This document shows positions 1-6,857 of a DNA stretch of 64,000 bases, piece by piece. The DNA is from Sphingopyxis sp. USTB-05. Lineage in GTDB: Bacteria > Pseudomonadota > Alphaproteobacteria > Sphingomonadales > Sphingomonadaceae. The notes below the pieces were generated by a model. The model was not told the DNA's origin, did not search any database, and saw nothing but the letters and a program-made list of their open reading frames with translations. The stretch covers positions 1,674,001 through 1,738,000 of the forward strand of contig NZ_CP084712.1 in assembly GCF_023822045.1 (NCBI RefSeq), given 5' to 3'. Each line of letters starts with the position of its first letter. Position 1 is the first letter of the stretch. Made by a program: the position numbers and the translations under genes.

Positions 1-838
1 TGAAGAGACGCACGAACGGCACCATTGCAGTGAGAAAGAGCAATGCGACCGGCGCTACATCGAATCCCCAAAACCAGCGGATTTCGCTTCGATATAGACC
101 CTGATGAAACCGCATGAGTCGAGCAACCGAGCGGGTCATTTCGTTTTCTTCGTCGTGAGCCTGCACAACGCGCTTATCGGTGATTGCGACAATCCGGGCT
201 GCCATGTCGTCTCTGGTGGCGTCAATCAGACTTTCGAGTTCTCCCAACTTTGCGTTGGCTTCAATCGACTTCTGTTCCCGAGCACCAATCAGACCGATCA
301 CATCATTGGCTACGCGACGAGCCACTTCCGTAGGCATGGTCCCCGCATTTGACACGTCAAAGCGATCAAGGATGGCTTTGATTTCCGTTCCTTTGCTTTC
401 GACTTCAAGCAAAGTCCTAACACGGTCGATCGCCTCCCTAATCTTTTCAGGTTCCAGCGCCTCTGTCGCGACTGCGGGCAGGTTGTTGTTGATGTTCGTG
501 ACATGTTGCACGGTTGCTTTGGCGCTGAGACGAAGTTGCTGGAAAACGCGTTCGACGTCGGTTTCCCCCGCGAAGAGCTGATTGGCGTGCAGCTTGATGC
601 GCTGAAATGCCTGATAGAATCCAATGGCCATGAAGATCGCGACAAGGCCGGCGACCCACACAATCACGCTCTTGCTGTACGTCAGAGAAAAGCCCAGATG
701 CCCGAACGTGCTTTCACCCCCGACAACCGGCGGCGATCCCATCGCCGCAACCAGAGTGATGCCTGACCAGAGAAGGCTGTTGCGCTTCGCTTTTCGAAAA
801 TCATCTGTGTATGGGAAGGCCAGATTTTCATCGCTCAT
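1..838 (-). CDS. Unknown membrane protein, truncated by window start
   Basis: An open reading frame starts at ATG 838 (MSDENLAFPY) and stays open for 279 codons to the window edge without a stop, so the C-terminus is missing. Two hydrophobic helices lie near the N-terminus (about residues 16-37 and 51-72) and a third near residues 257-279. The roughly 180 residues between are helical, charged and probably coiled-coil, and contain conserved-looking stretches such as LPAVATEALEP and VSNAGTMPTEVARRVAND. I do not recognise a family. Base composition is clearly less GC-rich than the core genes to the right. It lies upstream-most in a minus-strand run that points away from tRNA-Lys, which suggests accessory DNA. 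The layout would fit a membrane sensor or effector with a soluble helical domain, but no function is claimed. Confidence 0.7.
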   Translation of the reverse strand, partial: MSDENLAFPYTDDFRKAKRNSLLWSGITLVAAMGSPPVVGGESTFGHLGFSLTYSKSVIVWVAGLVAIFMAIGFYQAFQRIKLHANQLFAGETDVERVFQQLRLSAKATVQHVTNINNNLPAVATEALEPEKIREAIDRVRTLLEVESKGTEIKAILDRFDVSNAGTMPTEVARRVANDVIGLIGAREQKSIEANAKLGELESLIDATRDDMAARIVAITDKRVVQAHDEENEMTRSVARLMRFHQGLYRSEIRWFWGFDVAPVALLFLTAMVPFVRLF

Positions 839-880
839 TTCGCACCCCGCCGACAACGCACCGCATTGTCATATAGCAAA

Positions 881-908
881 GGGGCGTCGGATCGAAACCC
901 GACGCCCC
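881..908 (-). terminator. Strong GC hairpin after the small-gene cluster
   Basis: A 10-bp perfect stem (881-890 with 899-908) encloses an 8-nt loop. It lies 29 nt downstream of the stop of the 937-1209 gene and just upstream of the start of the edge membrane protein. On the minus strand it is followed by a short T run. It is best read as the terminator of the three-gene micro-operon. Confidence 0.6.
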
Positions 909-936
909 CAATCCGGATCTATTTGATAGCAGGCAG

Positions 937-1209
937 CTAAGGCCCGCCGTCGGCGACGGGACAGCCGGGGCCGTGTCCGCGAAGTCGATCCCGCGCAGGA
1001 TCGCAATCATCCTCGCCGCCGCTATGATCCTGCTCATCGCCATTGGGCTCAAGATCGGTGTCACCGTCCAGCTCGTCGAGCCTGTCGATCATCCTTGCCA
1101 CCATGCGCGCCAGAAGCGGGCGGGGCAGCGAGGGGATGATGTCCAGCGCAAGATCGAGGGGGAGGCTCGACGCGGCGCCCTTGGCCATGATCGGCCGCAG
1201 CACACTCAC
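937..1209 (-). CDS. Small acidic hypothetical protein
   Basis: This 90-residue frame starts at GTG 1209, overlapping the previous stop as GTGA. An internal ATG at 1188 would give 83 residues starting MAKGAASSLP. A leucine/proline-rich helix (ALDIIPSLPRPLLARMV, then RMIDRLDELDGD) leads into an acidic tail that ends in an Asp/Gly/Pro-rich segment. Proteins of this look are common in sphingomonad genomes near plasmid or integrated-element genes, but I know no function. It is the last gene of a three-gene overlapping set (1510 to 937) and is followed by the hairpin at 881-908. The coding call rests on the coherent composition and the translational coupling. Confidence 0.55.
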   Translation of the reverse strand: MSVLRPIMAKGAASSLPLDLALDIIPSLPRPLLARMVARMIDRLDELDGDTDLEPNGDEQDHSGGEDDCDPARDRLRGHGPGCPVADGGP

Positions 1210-1322
1210 CGCAGCACTTGTTTCGCCAAGTCGGCCAGCGCGAAGCCGAAAGCAACGAAAGCGATGCAGGTGAAGGCGATTGCCACCTCCCACGCCCGCG
1301 CGGGGTTGCGGGGCGGGGTCAC
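1206..1322 (-). CDS. 38-residue single-pass membrane protein
   Basis: The GTG at 1322 overlaps the stop of the upstream gene (GTGA, 1322-1319), and its own TGA overlaps the GTG of the next gene in the same way. The product begins VTPPRNPARAWEV, has one clear transmembrane helix (VAIAFTCIAFVAFGFALA) and ends DLAKQVLR. Double GTGA coupling on both sides is the main support for such a short gene. It could be a small subunit, holin-like peptide or antitoxin-like peptide; nothing in the sequence decides between these. Confidence 0.5.
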   Translation of the reverse strand: MTPPRNPARAWEVAIAFTCIAFVAFGFALADLAKQVLR

Positions 1323-1510
1323 GTTGCCGCTTCCCGAGTAGGGTCGATAAGGCGCTCTGCATCGATTGCGAGCAAGGCAATGGCCTCTTTGGCGCACCAC
1401 CAACCGTCCTCGATCTCGGCTTCGCGCATGACGTCGATCTTCAGCCGAATATCGGCCAGCGTCTCCGCGGGCGTGAACAAGATCGCATCAACCGATGCCG
1501 AGTAAGCCAC
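1319..1510 (-). CDS. Small hypothetical protein, 63 aa
   Basis: It starts at GTG 1510 (VAYSASVDAILFTPAETL) and ends REAAT. The sequence is amphipathic with a WW pair (EIEDGWWCAKEAIALLAID) and looks like a small folded helical protein. It is the first gene of the GTGA-linked trio 1510-937, which is probably one transcript. I recognise no family. Confidence 0.5.
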   Translation of the reverse strand: MAYSASVDAILFTPAETLADIRLKIDVMREAEIEDGWWCAKEAIALLAIDAERLIDPTREAAT

Positions 1511-1584
1511 CGTGGCATTTTCGGCCGATTGTTCGCTGGGGTAGATCCTCGTCGCATTGCGTCGACAGATAGGCCTTGCTCGGA

Positions 1585-1692
1585 TTAAGGATGTCGTCGA
1601 GCGATGTCGAAGTGCGGCCTGCCCGATGATCTAAACCACTGATCGATGCCGGCCGATTGCATCCGCTCAAGGAGCGTCGGCTTTTTCGTCAT
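1585..1692 (-). CDS. Possible 35-residue ORF
   Basis: The ATG at 1692 opens a short frame (MTKKPTLLERMQSAGIDQWF) that ends at TAA 1585-1587. Its first 26 nt overlap the 3' end of the 1667-1945 gene, the position expected for a translationally coupled partner. The N-terminus resembles the start of small helical regulators seen in sphingomonad elements, while the C-terminal third (HFDIARRHP) looks random. It may therefore be a frameshifted remnant of a longer gene that once continued toward 1511. Confidence 0.3.
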   Translation of the reverse strand: MTKKPTLLERMQSAGIDQWFRSSGRPHFDIARRHP

Positions 1693-1945
1693 TCTGCTTC
1701 CCCCCTTCGATCACCCCGAGCCGCGGCTTGCCGTCGGGATCGTCCAGATTGAGCGCAGCGAGCCGCAGAGCATGCGCCCATTCGTCCCATGCCTCATTGT
1801 CGGGATCGTCTTTCGCGCCCTCACGCTCGACCGCGCGGGCCGCATCGACCAGATCATCAGGCTGGATCGCACCCGACCGCATCAGGGCGCGCGCAAGGTG
1901 ATATAGTGCGCTCTGGGCAGGGGCGGCGTCGTCGGACATGGACAT
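1667..1945 (-). CDS. Small acidic hypothetical protein, 92 aa
   Basis: I choose ATG 1945 (MSMSDDAAPAQSALYHLA) over a TTG four codons upstream. The product is helical and acidic, with the tryptophan motif DEAWDEWAHALRLAAL in the second half and a Lys/Asp-rich tail ending DEKADAP. Composition is consistent with a real cytoplasmic protein; no family is recognised. It is the gene nearest the tRNA-Lys 3' end, separated by about 130 nt of AT-richer DNA, and probably belongs to the same accessory element as the smaller genes downstream. Confidence 0.55.
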   Translation of the reverse strand: MSMSDDAAPAQSALYHLARALMRSGAIQPDDLVDAARAVEREGAKDDPDNEAWDEWAHALRLAALNLDDPDGKPRLGVIEGGKQNDEKADAP

Positions 1946-2076
1946 CGGTGTAGGCAACCGTTCCCGAATTGGAAATAGTTCGCGACCGCGCTCACGGTCC
2001 TGACCATTTGCTTATTTTTAGAAATTCTGATCTTTTTGCGCCGCTCGCTTGGTGTCAAAAAACGGCGGAAAAGCTA
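1946..2076. other. AT-rich spacer at tRNA-Lys 3' end
   Basis: This 131-nt stretch has no gene. Its composition drops relative to the flanks (short A/T runs around 2008-2034 and 2056-2072). It sits directly against the encoded CCA of tRNA-Lys, which is where site-specific integration junctions normally lie. No second copy of the tRNA 3' end was found in the window, so an att site is only suspected. Confidence 0.3.
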
Positions 2077-2152
2077 TGGTGAGCCCTGCTGGGTTCGAAC
2101 CAGCGACCTACTGATTAAAAGTCAGTTGCTCTACCGACTGAGCTAAGGGCCC
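2077..2152 (-). tRNA. tRNA-Lys (UUU)
   Basis: The minus strand folds as a 76-nt tRNA. The acceptor GGGCCCU pairs with AGGGCUC (one G-U pair), followed by discriminator A and an encoded CCA. The D arm contains AGCTCAGTCGGTAGAGC, the anticodon stem CTGAC/GTCAG (CTGACTTTTAATCAG region) carries TTT, and the T arm contains GGTTCGAACC. The 3' end faces the accessory strip at 1-2076. Confidence 0.95.
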
Positions 2153-2195
2153 ATCGCGCTGCCGCCGAAGCGGGCTTGCGAAGTGAGCCGCCGCC

Positions 2196-2717
2196 CTAGT
2201 GCGCCGATGCGGCCCGGTCAACCGGCTTTGGACGCGAAAGGCGCGCGGCAAGTTGACGGACGCTGCGACCGTGCAGGGGATGCTGCCATTTAGGGACGAT
2301 CGCGCGCAGCGGGCCAAGGACGAAAGCACGCTGTTCGATCGCGGGATGGGGGATCGTCAGCCTTCCGTCAGCCCAGGCGCCGCCCGACCAGAGCAGGATA
2401 TCGAGATCGAGCGTTCGCGCGCCCCAGCGCTGGCCCATACGGCGGCCGAAGCTCGCTTCGATCGTTTGTAGCCGCTCGAGCATTTCGGGCGGGCTCAGCG
2501 GCGAGGCGACGAGCGCGACGGCGTTGGCATAGCGGCGGCGCGACGGGCCGATGGGATCGCTTGCGATGATCGGGCTGGCGTCGACCGCCTCGATATCGTC
2601 GCTCTCCAGCGCCGCGAGAGCGGCCAGCAACACTGCGCGCGGGTCGCCGAACCGCACGTGGCGCCGGTTCGAGCCGAGACCGATTGCATAAAGGGGAAGC
2701 GGCATTGCGTTGCTCAT
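2196..2717 (-). CDS. folK: HPPK, folate biosynthesis (FolK)
   Basis: This is 2-amino-4-hydroxy-6-hydroxymethyldihydropteridine diphosphokinase, which transfers pyrophosphate from ATP to the pterin alcohol in folate synthesis. The 173-residue protein has the typical N-terminal YAIGLGSNRR and the HPPK signature GARTLDLDILLW followed by IPHPAIEQRAFVLGPL. The start at ATG 2717 (MSNAMPLPLYAIGLGSN) fits family length; upstream in-frame sequence is non-coding in character. It is divergent from the uracil-DNA glycosylase gene, with only 23 nt between starts. It ends 44 nt before the tRNA-Lys 5' end, on the same strand. Confidence 0.93.
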   Translation of the reverse strand: MSNAMPLPLYAIGLGSNRRHVRFGDPRAVLLAALAALESDDIEAVDASPIIASDPIGPSRRRYANAVALVASPLSPPEMLERLQTIEASFGRRMGQRWGARTLDLDILLWSGGAWADGRLTIPHPAIEQRAFVLGPLRAIVPKWQHPLHGRSVRQLAARLSRPKPVDRAASAH

Positions 2718-2740
2718 AAACGTGCGCCTATCGCAGATAT

Positions 2741-3430
2741 GTGGAGATTGACAGCCCATTGCCCGGAACCGAGCCGCCGCGCGATTGCCCGCGCTGCCCG
2801 CGCCTCGTCGCATTGCGGCGCGAATGCCAGGCTGAGTATCCCGATTGGTGGAACGCGCCAGTTTATGCATTCGGCGATCCTGACGCGTGGCTCGCGTTTG
2901 CGGGACTTGCACCGGGCAAGCATGGCGCGAACCGGACGGGCCGGCCATTCACGGGCGATTATGCTGGCGATCTGTTGTTTGCGACGCTCGCCGAATTCGG
3001 GTTGAGCAAGGGATGCTACGATGCGCGGATCGACGACGGGTTGATGCTCGACGGCGCAATTATCGTCAACAGCGTCAAATGCCTGCCGCCGCAAAACAAG
3101 CCAACGCCAGCGGAAATCGCAAGCTGTCGCCCCTTTTTCGAGACGCAACTGGCGGCCCTGCCGAAGGCTCGTGTAATTATCGCGCTGGGGCGCATCGCAC
3201 ATGATGCTACGCTACGGGCCGTGGGAGCACGGCTTTCAGCCTTTCCCTTCGACCATGGCGCGGTCCACGCGCTCCCCGATGGACGATATCTGGTCGATAG
3301 CTATCACTGCTCGCGCTACAACACGAACACCGGTCGGCTGACGCCAGAAATGTTCTCCGACGTCTTCCGTACCGCGCTGTTCCTCAAGGGTCAGACGAGG
3401 GGGCCGAATTCCTCCACCAGCCCCCGGTAA
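2741..3430 (+). CDS. Family 5 uracil-DNA glycosylase (UdgB-like)
   Basis: Removes uracil and other deaminated bases from DNA as the first step of base excision repair. The 229-residue protein has the four cysteines expected for the 4Fe-4S cluster (C16, C19, C113, C128), motif A GLAPGKHGANRTGRPF at 55-70 and the C-terminal HCSRYNTNTGRLT loop. The missing catalytic acid in motif A (Ala-Asn context) is typical of family 5. It starts at ATG 2741, divergent from folK. Its last 40 nt overlap the 3' end of rppH on the other strand, so the C-terminal tail after FLKG is shared coding DNA and probably not structurally important. Confidence 0.9.
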   Translation: MEIDSPLPGTEPPRDCPRCPRLVALRRECQAEYPDWWNAPVYAFGDPDAWLAFAGLAPGKHGANRTGRPFTGDYAGDLLFATLAEFGLSKGCYDARIDDGLMLDGAIIVNSVKCLPPQNKPTPAEIASCRPFFETQLAALPKARVIIALGRIAHDATLRAVGARLSAFPFDHGAVHALPDGRYLVDSYHCSRYNTNTGRLTPEMFSDVFRTALFLKGQTRGPNSSTSPR

Positions 3431-3867
3431 AGCGCGCGCTTGAACGGCACGATCAATTTTTCGATCTCGTTTAGTTGGGCCCATTTCCACGCACGAAATT
3501 CCTGATGCTTTGTATGGATATTTACGTCGCTGTCCTCGCCCATGAAGCGCATCAGGAACCAGTGCTGGCGCTGGCCGCGATATTTGCCGCCCCACATCTT
3601 GCCGATGAGATGATCAGGCAGGTCATAGAAATATTCCTCGCGGCTGCGCGAGATGATTTCGACCAATCCGCCATGAATGCCGGTTTCCTCGCCGAGTTCG
3701 CGGATCGCCGCTTGCTCGGCATCCTCGCCGTCGTCGATCCCGCCCTGCGGCATCTGCCAGGCTTCGCTCGACGTATCGAGCCGCTGACCCACGAAGACGC
3801 GGCCGTCGCGATTGGCGAGCATGACGCCCGCGCAGGGGCGGTAGGGGAGTTTGCTATGATCGATCAT
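3391..3867 (-). CDS. rppH: RNA pyrophosphohydrolase (RppH)
   Basis: A Nudix hydrolase of the RppH/IalA group that converts 5'-triphosphate (or dinucleoside polyphosphate) ends to monophosphate and so triggers RNA decay. The 158-residue protein has the N-terminal YRPCAGVMLANRDG signature and an intact Nudix box at residues 42-64 (G42, E48, R56-E57, E60-E61). The WxMPQGGID segment is diagnostic of RppH. The start at ATG 3867 overlaps the stop of the upstream esterase by 4 nt (ATGA), so translation is coupled. The 3' end overlaps the glycosylase gene by 40 nt, tail to tail. Confidence 0.92.
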   Translation of the reverse strand: MIDHSKLPYRPCAGVMLANRDGRVFVGQRLDTSSEAWQMPQGGIDDGEDAEQAAIRELGEETGIHGGLVEIISRSREEYFYDLPDHLIGKMWGGKYRGQRQHWFLMRFMGEDSDVNIHTKHQEFRAWKWAQLNEIEKLIVPFKRALYRGLVEEFGPLV

Positions 3868-4811
3868 GCCGCCCCGGTAGCTTCGGCGACGATCGCTTTC
3901 AATACGGTCAATGCCCCGCGAATATCCTCCTTCGCGCTCGGAATGCCCTGCGACAGATTGATATAGCCGTGGATCGTGCCCTTCGCCTCGCGGTAGGTGG
4001 TGGGCACGCCGGCCTCGATCAGCTTTGCGGCATAGGCGCGGCCCTGATCGCGCAGCGGGTCGAGCCCGGCGGTGATCAGCAGCGTGGGCGGCAGGCCCTC
4101 GGCGGGGAAATCGAGCGGCGAGGCGCGATAATCGGCGGGGTCGGCGGCATAATGATTGCCGAACCAAGTCATGCTGCCCGTGGTCAGCAGATGGCCTTCG
4201 CCGAAATCGCGATAGCTCTGCCAGTCGTCATGCGTCGTGACTGCTGGATAGATCGGATGAATTGCGATCACGGGTTTCGACGCAGGCTTGTCGCGAAGCG
4301 CGAGCGCGGTGGCGATCGTCAGATTGCCCCCGGCGCTTTCGCCCGAAAGGACCAGTCCGGTGCAGGGGATGTTGTCGGCAACCCAGCGTGTCGCGGCCTC
4401 GCAGTCGACCGGCGCGGCAGGGAAGGGGTGTTCGGGCGCAAGGCGATAATCGACCGCGATTACCGGTATGTCGAGTAGCCGCGCCGCCTCGGCACAATAG
4501 GGATCGTGGGTGTCGAGATCGCCGATCACCCAGCCGCCGCCATGATAAAAGACCATGACGGGGCCAGCTTCGCGGTCGGGCCGACTATCATAAATGCGGA
4601 TCGCGATGTCGCCAGCAGGCCCAGGAATGCTCTTGTCCTCGACCTTTGCGATGTCGCCGCGCGGCATGTCGGCAAGCTGCCCCATCATCCGGAACATTTC
4701 GCGAGCGCCCTCCGGCGGCATTTCTTCCATCTTCGGACCTTCCTGCGCGTTCAGGAAGGCGAGGAAGGCCGCCACATCGGGGCGCGTAAAATGGGTGGTG
4801 CCGTCGGTCAT
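3864..4811 (-). CDS. Alpha/beta hydrolase, HSL-family esterase
   Basis: A 315-residue carboxylesterase of the hormone-sensitive-lipase type. The oxyanion-hole motif HGGGW is at residues 90-94, the nucleophile elbow GESAGG at 157-162 (Ser159), and the acid and histidine lie in LDPLRDQG and GTIHGY near the C-terminus. An N-terminal cap of about 60 residues precedes the fold, as in family members acting on short-chain esters or lactones. The substrate cannot be deduced. It is the first gene of a two-gene unit with rppH (4-nt overlap). The 183-nt gap to korA upstream is divergent. Confidence 0.88.
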   Translation of the reverse strand: MTDGTTHFTRPDVAAFLAFLNAQEGPKMEEMPPEGAREMFRMMGQLADMPRGDIAKVEDKSIPGPAGDIAIRIYDSRPDREAGPVMVFYHGGGWVIGDLDTHDPYCAEAARLLDIPVIAVDYRLAPEHPFPAAPVDCEAATRWVADNIPCTGLVLSGESAGGNLTIATALALRDKPASKPVIAIHPIYPAVTTHDDWQSYRDFGEGHLLTTGSMTWFGNHYAADPADYRASPLDFPAEGLPPTLLITAGLDPLRDQGRAYAAKLIEAGVPTTYREAKGTIHGYINLSQGIPSAKEDIRGALTVLKAIVAEATGAA

Positions 4812-4994
4812 CTGCGTCTCTCCCTGATCGCCATTTTCGTCATGCTATTCGGTATCGGCGGGGCAAATTCAATCCCGAAATGAAACTCACCTATGCTTCA
4901 CCCTTTGCGGCGCACAATTTTTTCTCAATTGCGGCTTGGCGCGCAGGGGCCTAGGCCAATGTCATAGGTTCGCAAGATTAAGGCAGAAGAGACG

Positions 4995-6857
4995 ATGGCG
5001 ACAGCGGTAGTGGACCAGGCCGACAAACGGCAGTCCCCCCTTTCGGATGCAGTGGTGGTACGATTTGCCGGCGATAGCGGCGACGGGATGCAGTTGACCG
5101 GTGGTCAGTTTACCTTGTCGTCAGCGCTCGCGGGCAACGACTTTGCGACCTTCCCGGATTTTCCCGCCGAAATCCGTGCGCCGCAGGGCACGCTGTTCGG
5201 CGTCTCCGCCTTCCAGATCAATTTCGGATCGTCGGCGATCGACACCGCGGGCGACGCACCCGACGTGCTCGTTGCGATGAACCCCGCGGCGCTCAAGACC
5301 AATGTCCCGCAACTGAAGCCGGGCGGCCTGATAATCGCAGACGAGGGCGAGTTCAACGATCGCAACCTCGCCAAAGCGAAATATGAGGCGAACCCGCTCG
5401 ACGACGGCAGTCTCGCAAAGTGGCAGCTTCTCAAGCTCAATATCAGCCAGTTGACGATGGACGCCGTGAAGCCCTTTGGCCTTGGCAACAAGGAAGCCTT
5501 GCGCTGCAAGAATATGTGGACGTTGGGGCTTGCGCTCTGGATGTTCGATCGCGATCGGCAGCCGCTAATCGACTGGCTCAACGCGAAATTCGCGAAGGCA
5601 CCCGATCTAGCTGCCGCTAACGTCGCCGCGCTTAACGCAGGCCACGCCTATGGTGAAACCGCCGAACTCGCAGGGCCGCTTAAGCAGCATCATGTCGACC
5701 CCGCGCCGGTCGCGCCCGGCCTCTACCGCACGCTGACCGGCGCCGAGGGCATCGCGCTCGGCCTTGTCGCGGGTGCGCAGCTTGCCGAACTGCCGATGTT
5801 TTTCGGCGGCTATCCTATCACGCCCGCCTCGGCGATCCTGCATCATCTGTCGCGGCTCAAGGAATATGACGTCACGACCTTTCAGGCCGAGGACGAAATC
5901 GCGGCCATCTGTTCGGCGATCGGCGCGAGCTATGCGGGTTCGCTTGGCGTCACCAGCTCTTCGGGACCCGGCATCGCACTGAAGGGCGAGGCGATGGGCC
6001 TGGCGATCATGACCGAGCTGCCGCTCGTCATCGTCAATTCGCAGCGCGGCGGCCCCTCGACGGGCCTACCGACCAAGACCGAGCAGTCGGATCTCTATCA
6101 AGCGGTCTATGGCCGCAACGGCGATGCGCCGATGCCCGTCATTGCTGCGCGGTCGCCTGGCGATGCGTTCGAATGCGCGATCGAAGCGGTGCGCATCGCG
6201 GTGAAATATATGACCCCGGTGATGCTGCTGACCGACGGCTATATTGCCAATGCGGCCGAGCCTTGGGCCGTTCCCGATCTCACGACTTATGAGGCCTTCC
6301 CAGTCGAATTCCTGACCGAGGCGCCCGAGGACGGTTTCAAGCCCTATGGGCGCGACGAAAATCTGAAGCGCCCGTGGGTGAAGCCCGGCACGCCGGGCCT
6401 CCTGCACCGTATCGGCGGGATCGAGAAGGAACTCGACACCGGGCACATCAACTATGCCCCCGAAAACCATCAGGCGATGACCGATATCCGCAAGGACAAG
6501 ATCGACGGGATCAAGGTTCCCGACCAGATCGTCGAACTTGGTGCCGAGGGCGGCAAGCTCGCGGTCGTAGGCTGGGGCTCGACTTTCGGGCCGATCCATC
6601 AGGCGGTGCGCCGCAAGCGCGCCGAGGGGCTCGACGTCAGCCACGTCCATATCCGCCATATCTGGCCGCTGCCTGCCAATCTCGGCGAGCTGCTCAAGAG
6701 CTTTGACCGTGTGATCGTACCCGAAATGAACACCGGCCAGCTCAAGACGGTACTGCGCGACCAATATCTGGTCGACGCCAAGCCCGTGAACAAGGTGTCG
6801 GGCCAACCCTTCACCATCGCCGAAATCGAAGCCGCTATCGAAGGAGCGCTCGCATGA
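4995..6857 (+). CDS. korA: 2-oxoacid:ferredoxin oxidoreductase, gamma-alpha subunit
   Basis: The large subunit of a CoA-dependent 2-oxoacid (probably 2-oxoglutarate):ferredoxin oxidoreductase. The 620-residue protein is a natural fusion of a gamma domain (about 20-210; FAGDSGDGMQLTGGQF near the N-terminus) with the alpha/pyrimidine-binding domain (from about 240; FFGGYPITPASAILHHLS, QAEDEIAAICSAIGASYAG) and a C-terminal domain. It overlaps korB by 4 nt (ATGA). No ferredoxin gene is adjacent, so the electron acceptor must be encoded elsewhere. The pair resembles the air-tolerant KorAB of actinobacteria and aerobic proteobacteria. The 2-oxoglutarate specificity is inferred from family, not from residues checked here. 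Confidence 0.9.
   Translation: MATAVVDQADKRQSPLSDAVVVRFAGDSGDGMQLTGGQFTLSSALAGNDFATFPDFPAEIRAPQGTLFGVSAFQINFGSSAIDTAGDAPDVLVAMNPAALKTNVPQLKPGGLIIADEGEFNDRNLAKAKYEANPLDDGSLAKWQLLKLNISQLTMDAVKPFGLGNKEALRCKNMWTLGLALWMFDRDRQPLIDWLNAKFAKAPDLAAANVAALNAGHAYGETAELAGPLKQHHVDPAPVAPGLYRTLTGAEGIALGLVAGAQLAELPMFFGGYPITPASAILHHLSRLKEYDVTTFQAEDEIAAICSAIGASYAGSLGVTSSSGPGIALKGEAMGLAIMTELPLVIVNSQRGGPSTGLPTKTEQSDLYQAVYGRNGDAPMPVIAARSPGDAFECAIEAVRIAVKYMTPVMLLTDGYIANAAEPWAVPDLTTYEAFPVEFLTEAPEDGFKPYGRDENLKRPWVKPGTPGLLHRIGGIEKELDTGHINYAPENHQAMTDIRKDKIDGIKVPDQIVELGAEGGKLAVVGWGSTFGPIHQAVRRKRAEGLDVSHVHIRHIWPLPANLGELLKSFDRVIVPEMNTGQLKTVLRDQYLVDAKPVNKVSGQPFTIAEIEAAIEGALA

Noticed and set aside
104..766. Several plus- and minus-strand open frames of 70-133 codons at the left edge
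   Set aside because: They lie across the minus-strand membrane-protein frame that runs from 838 to the edge and has proper composition and helices; the others are out-of-frame readings of it.
1488..1670. 60-codon minus-strand frame
   Set aside because: Low-complexity, no start context, and it overlaps better-supported small genes.
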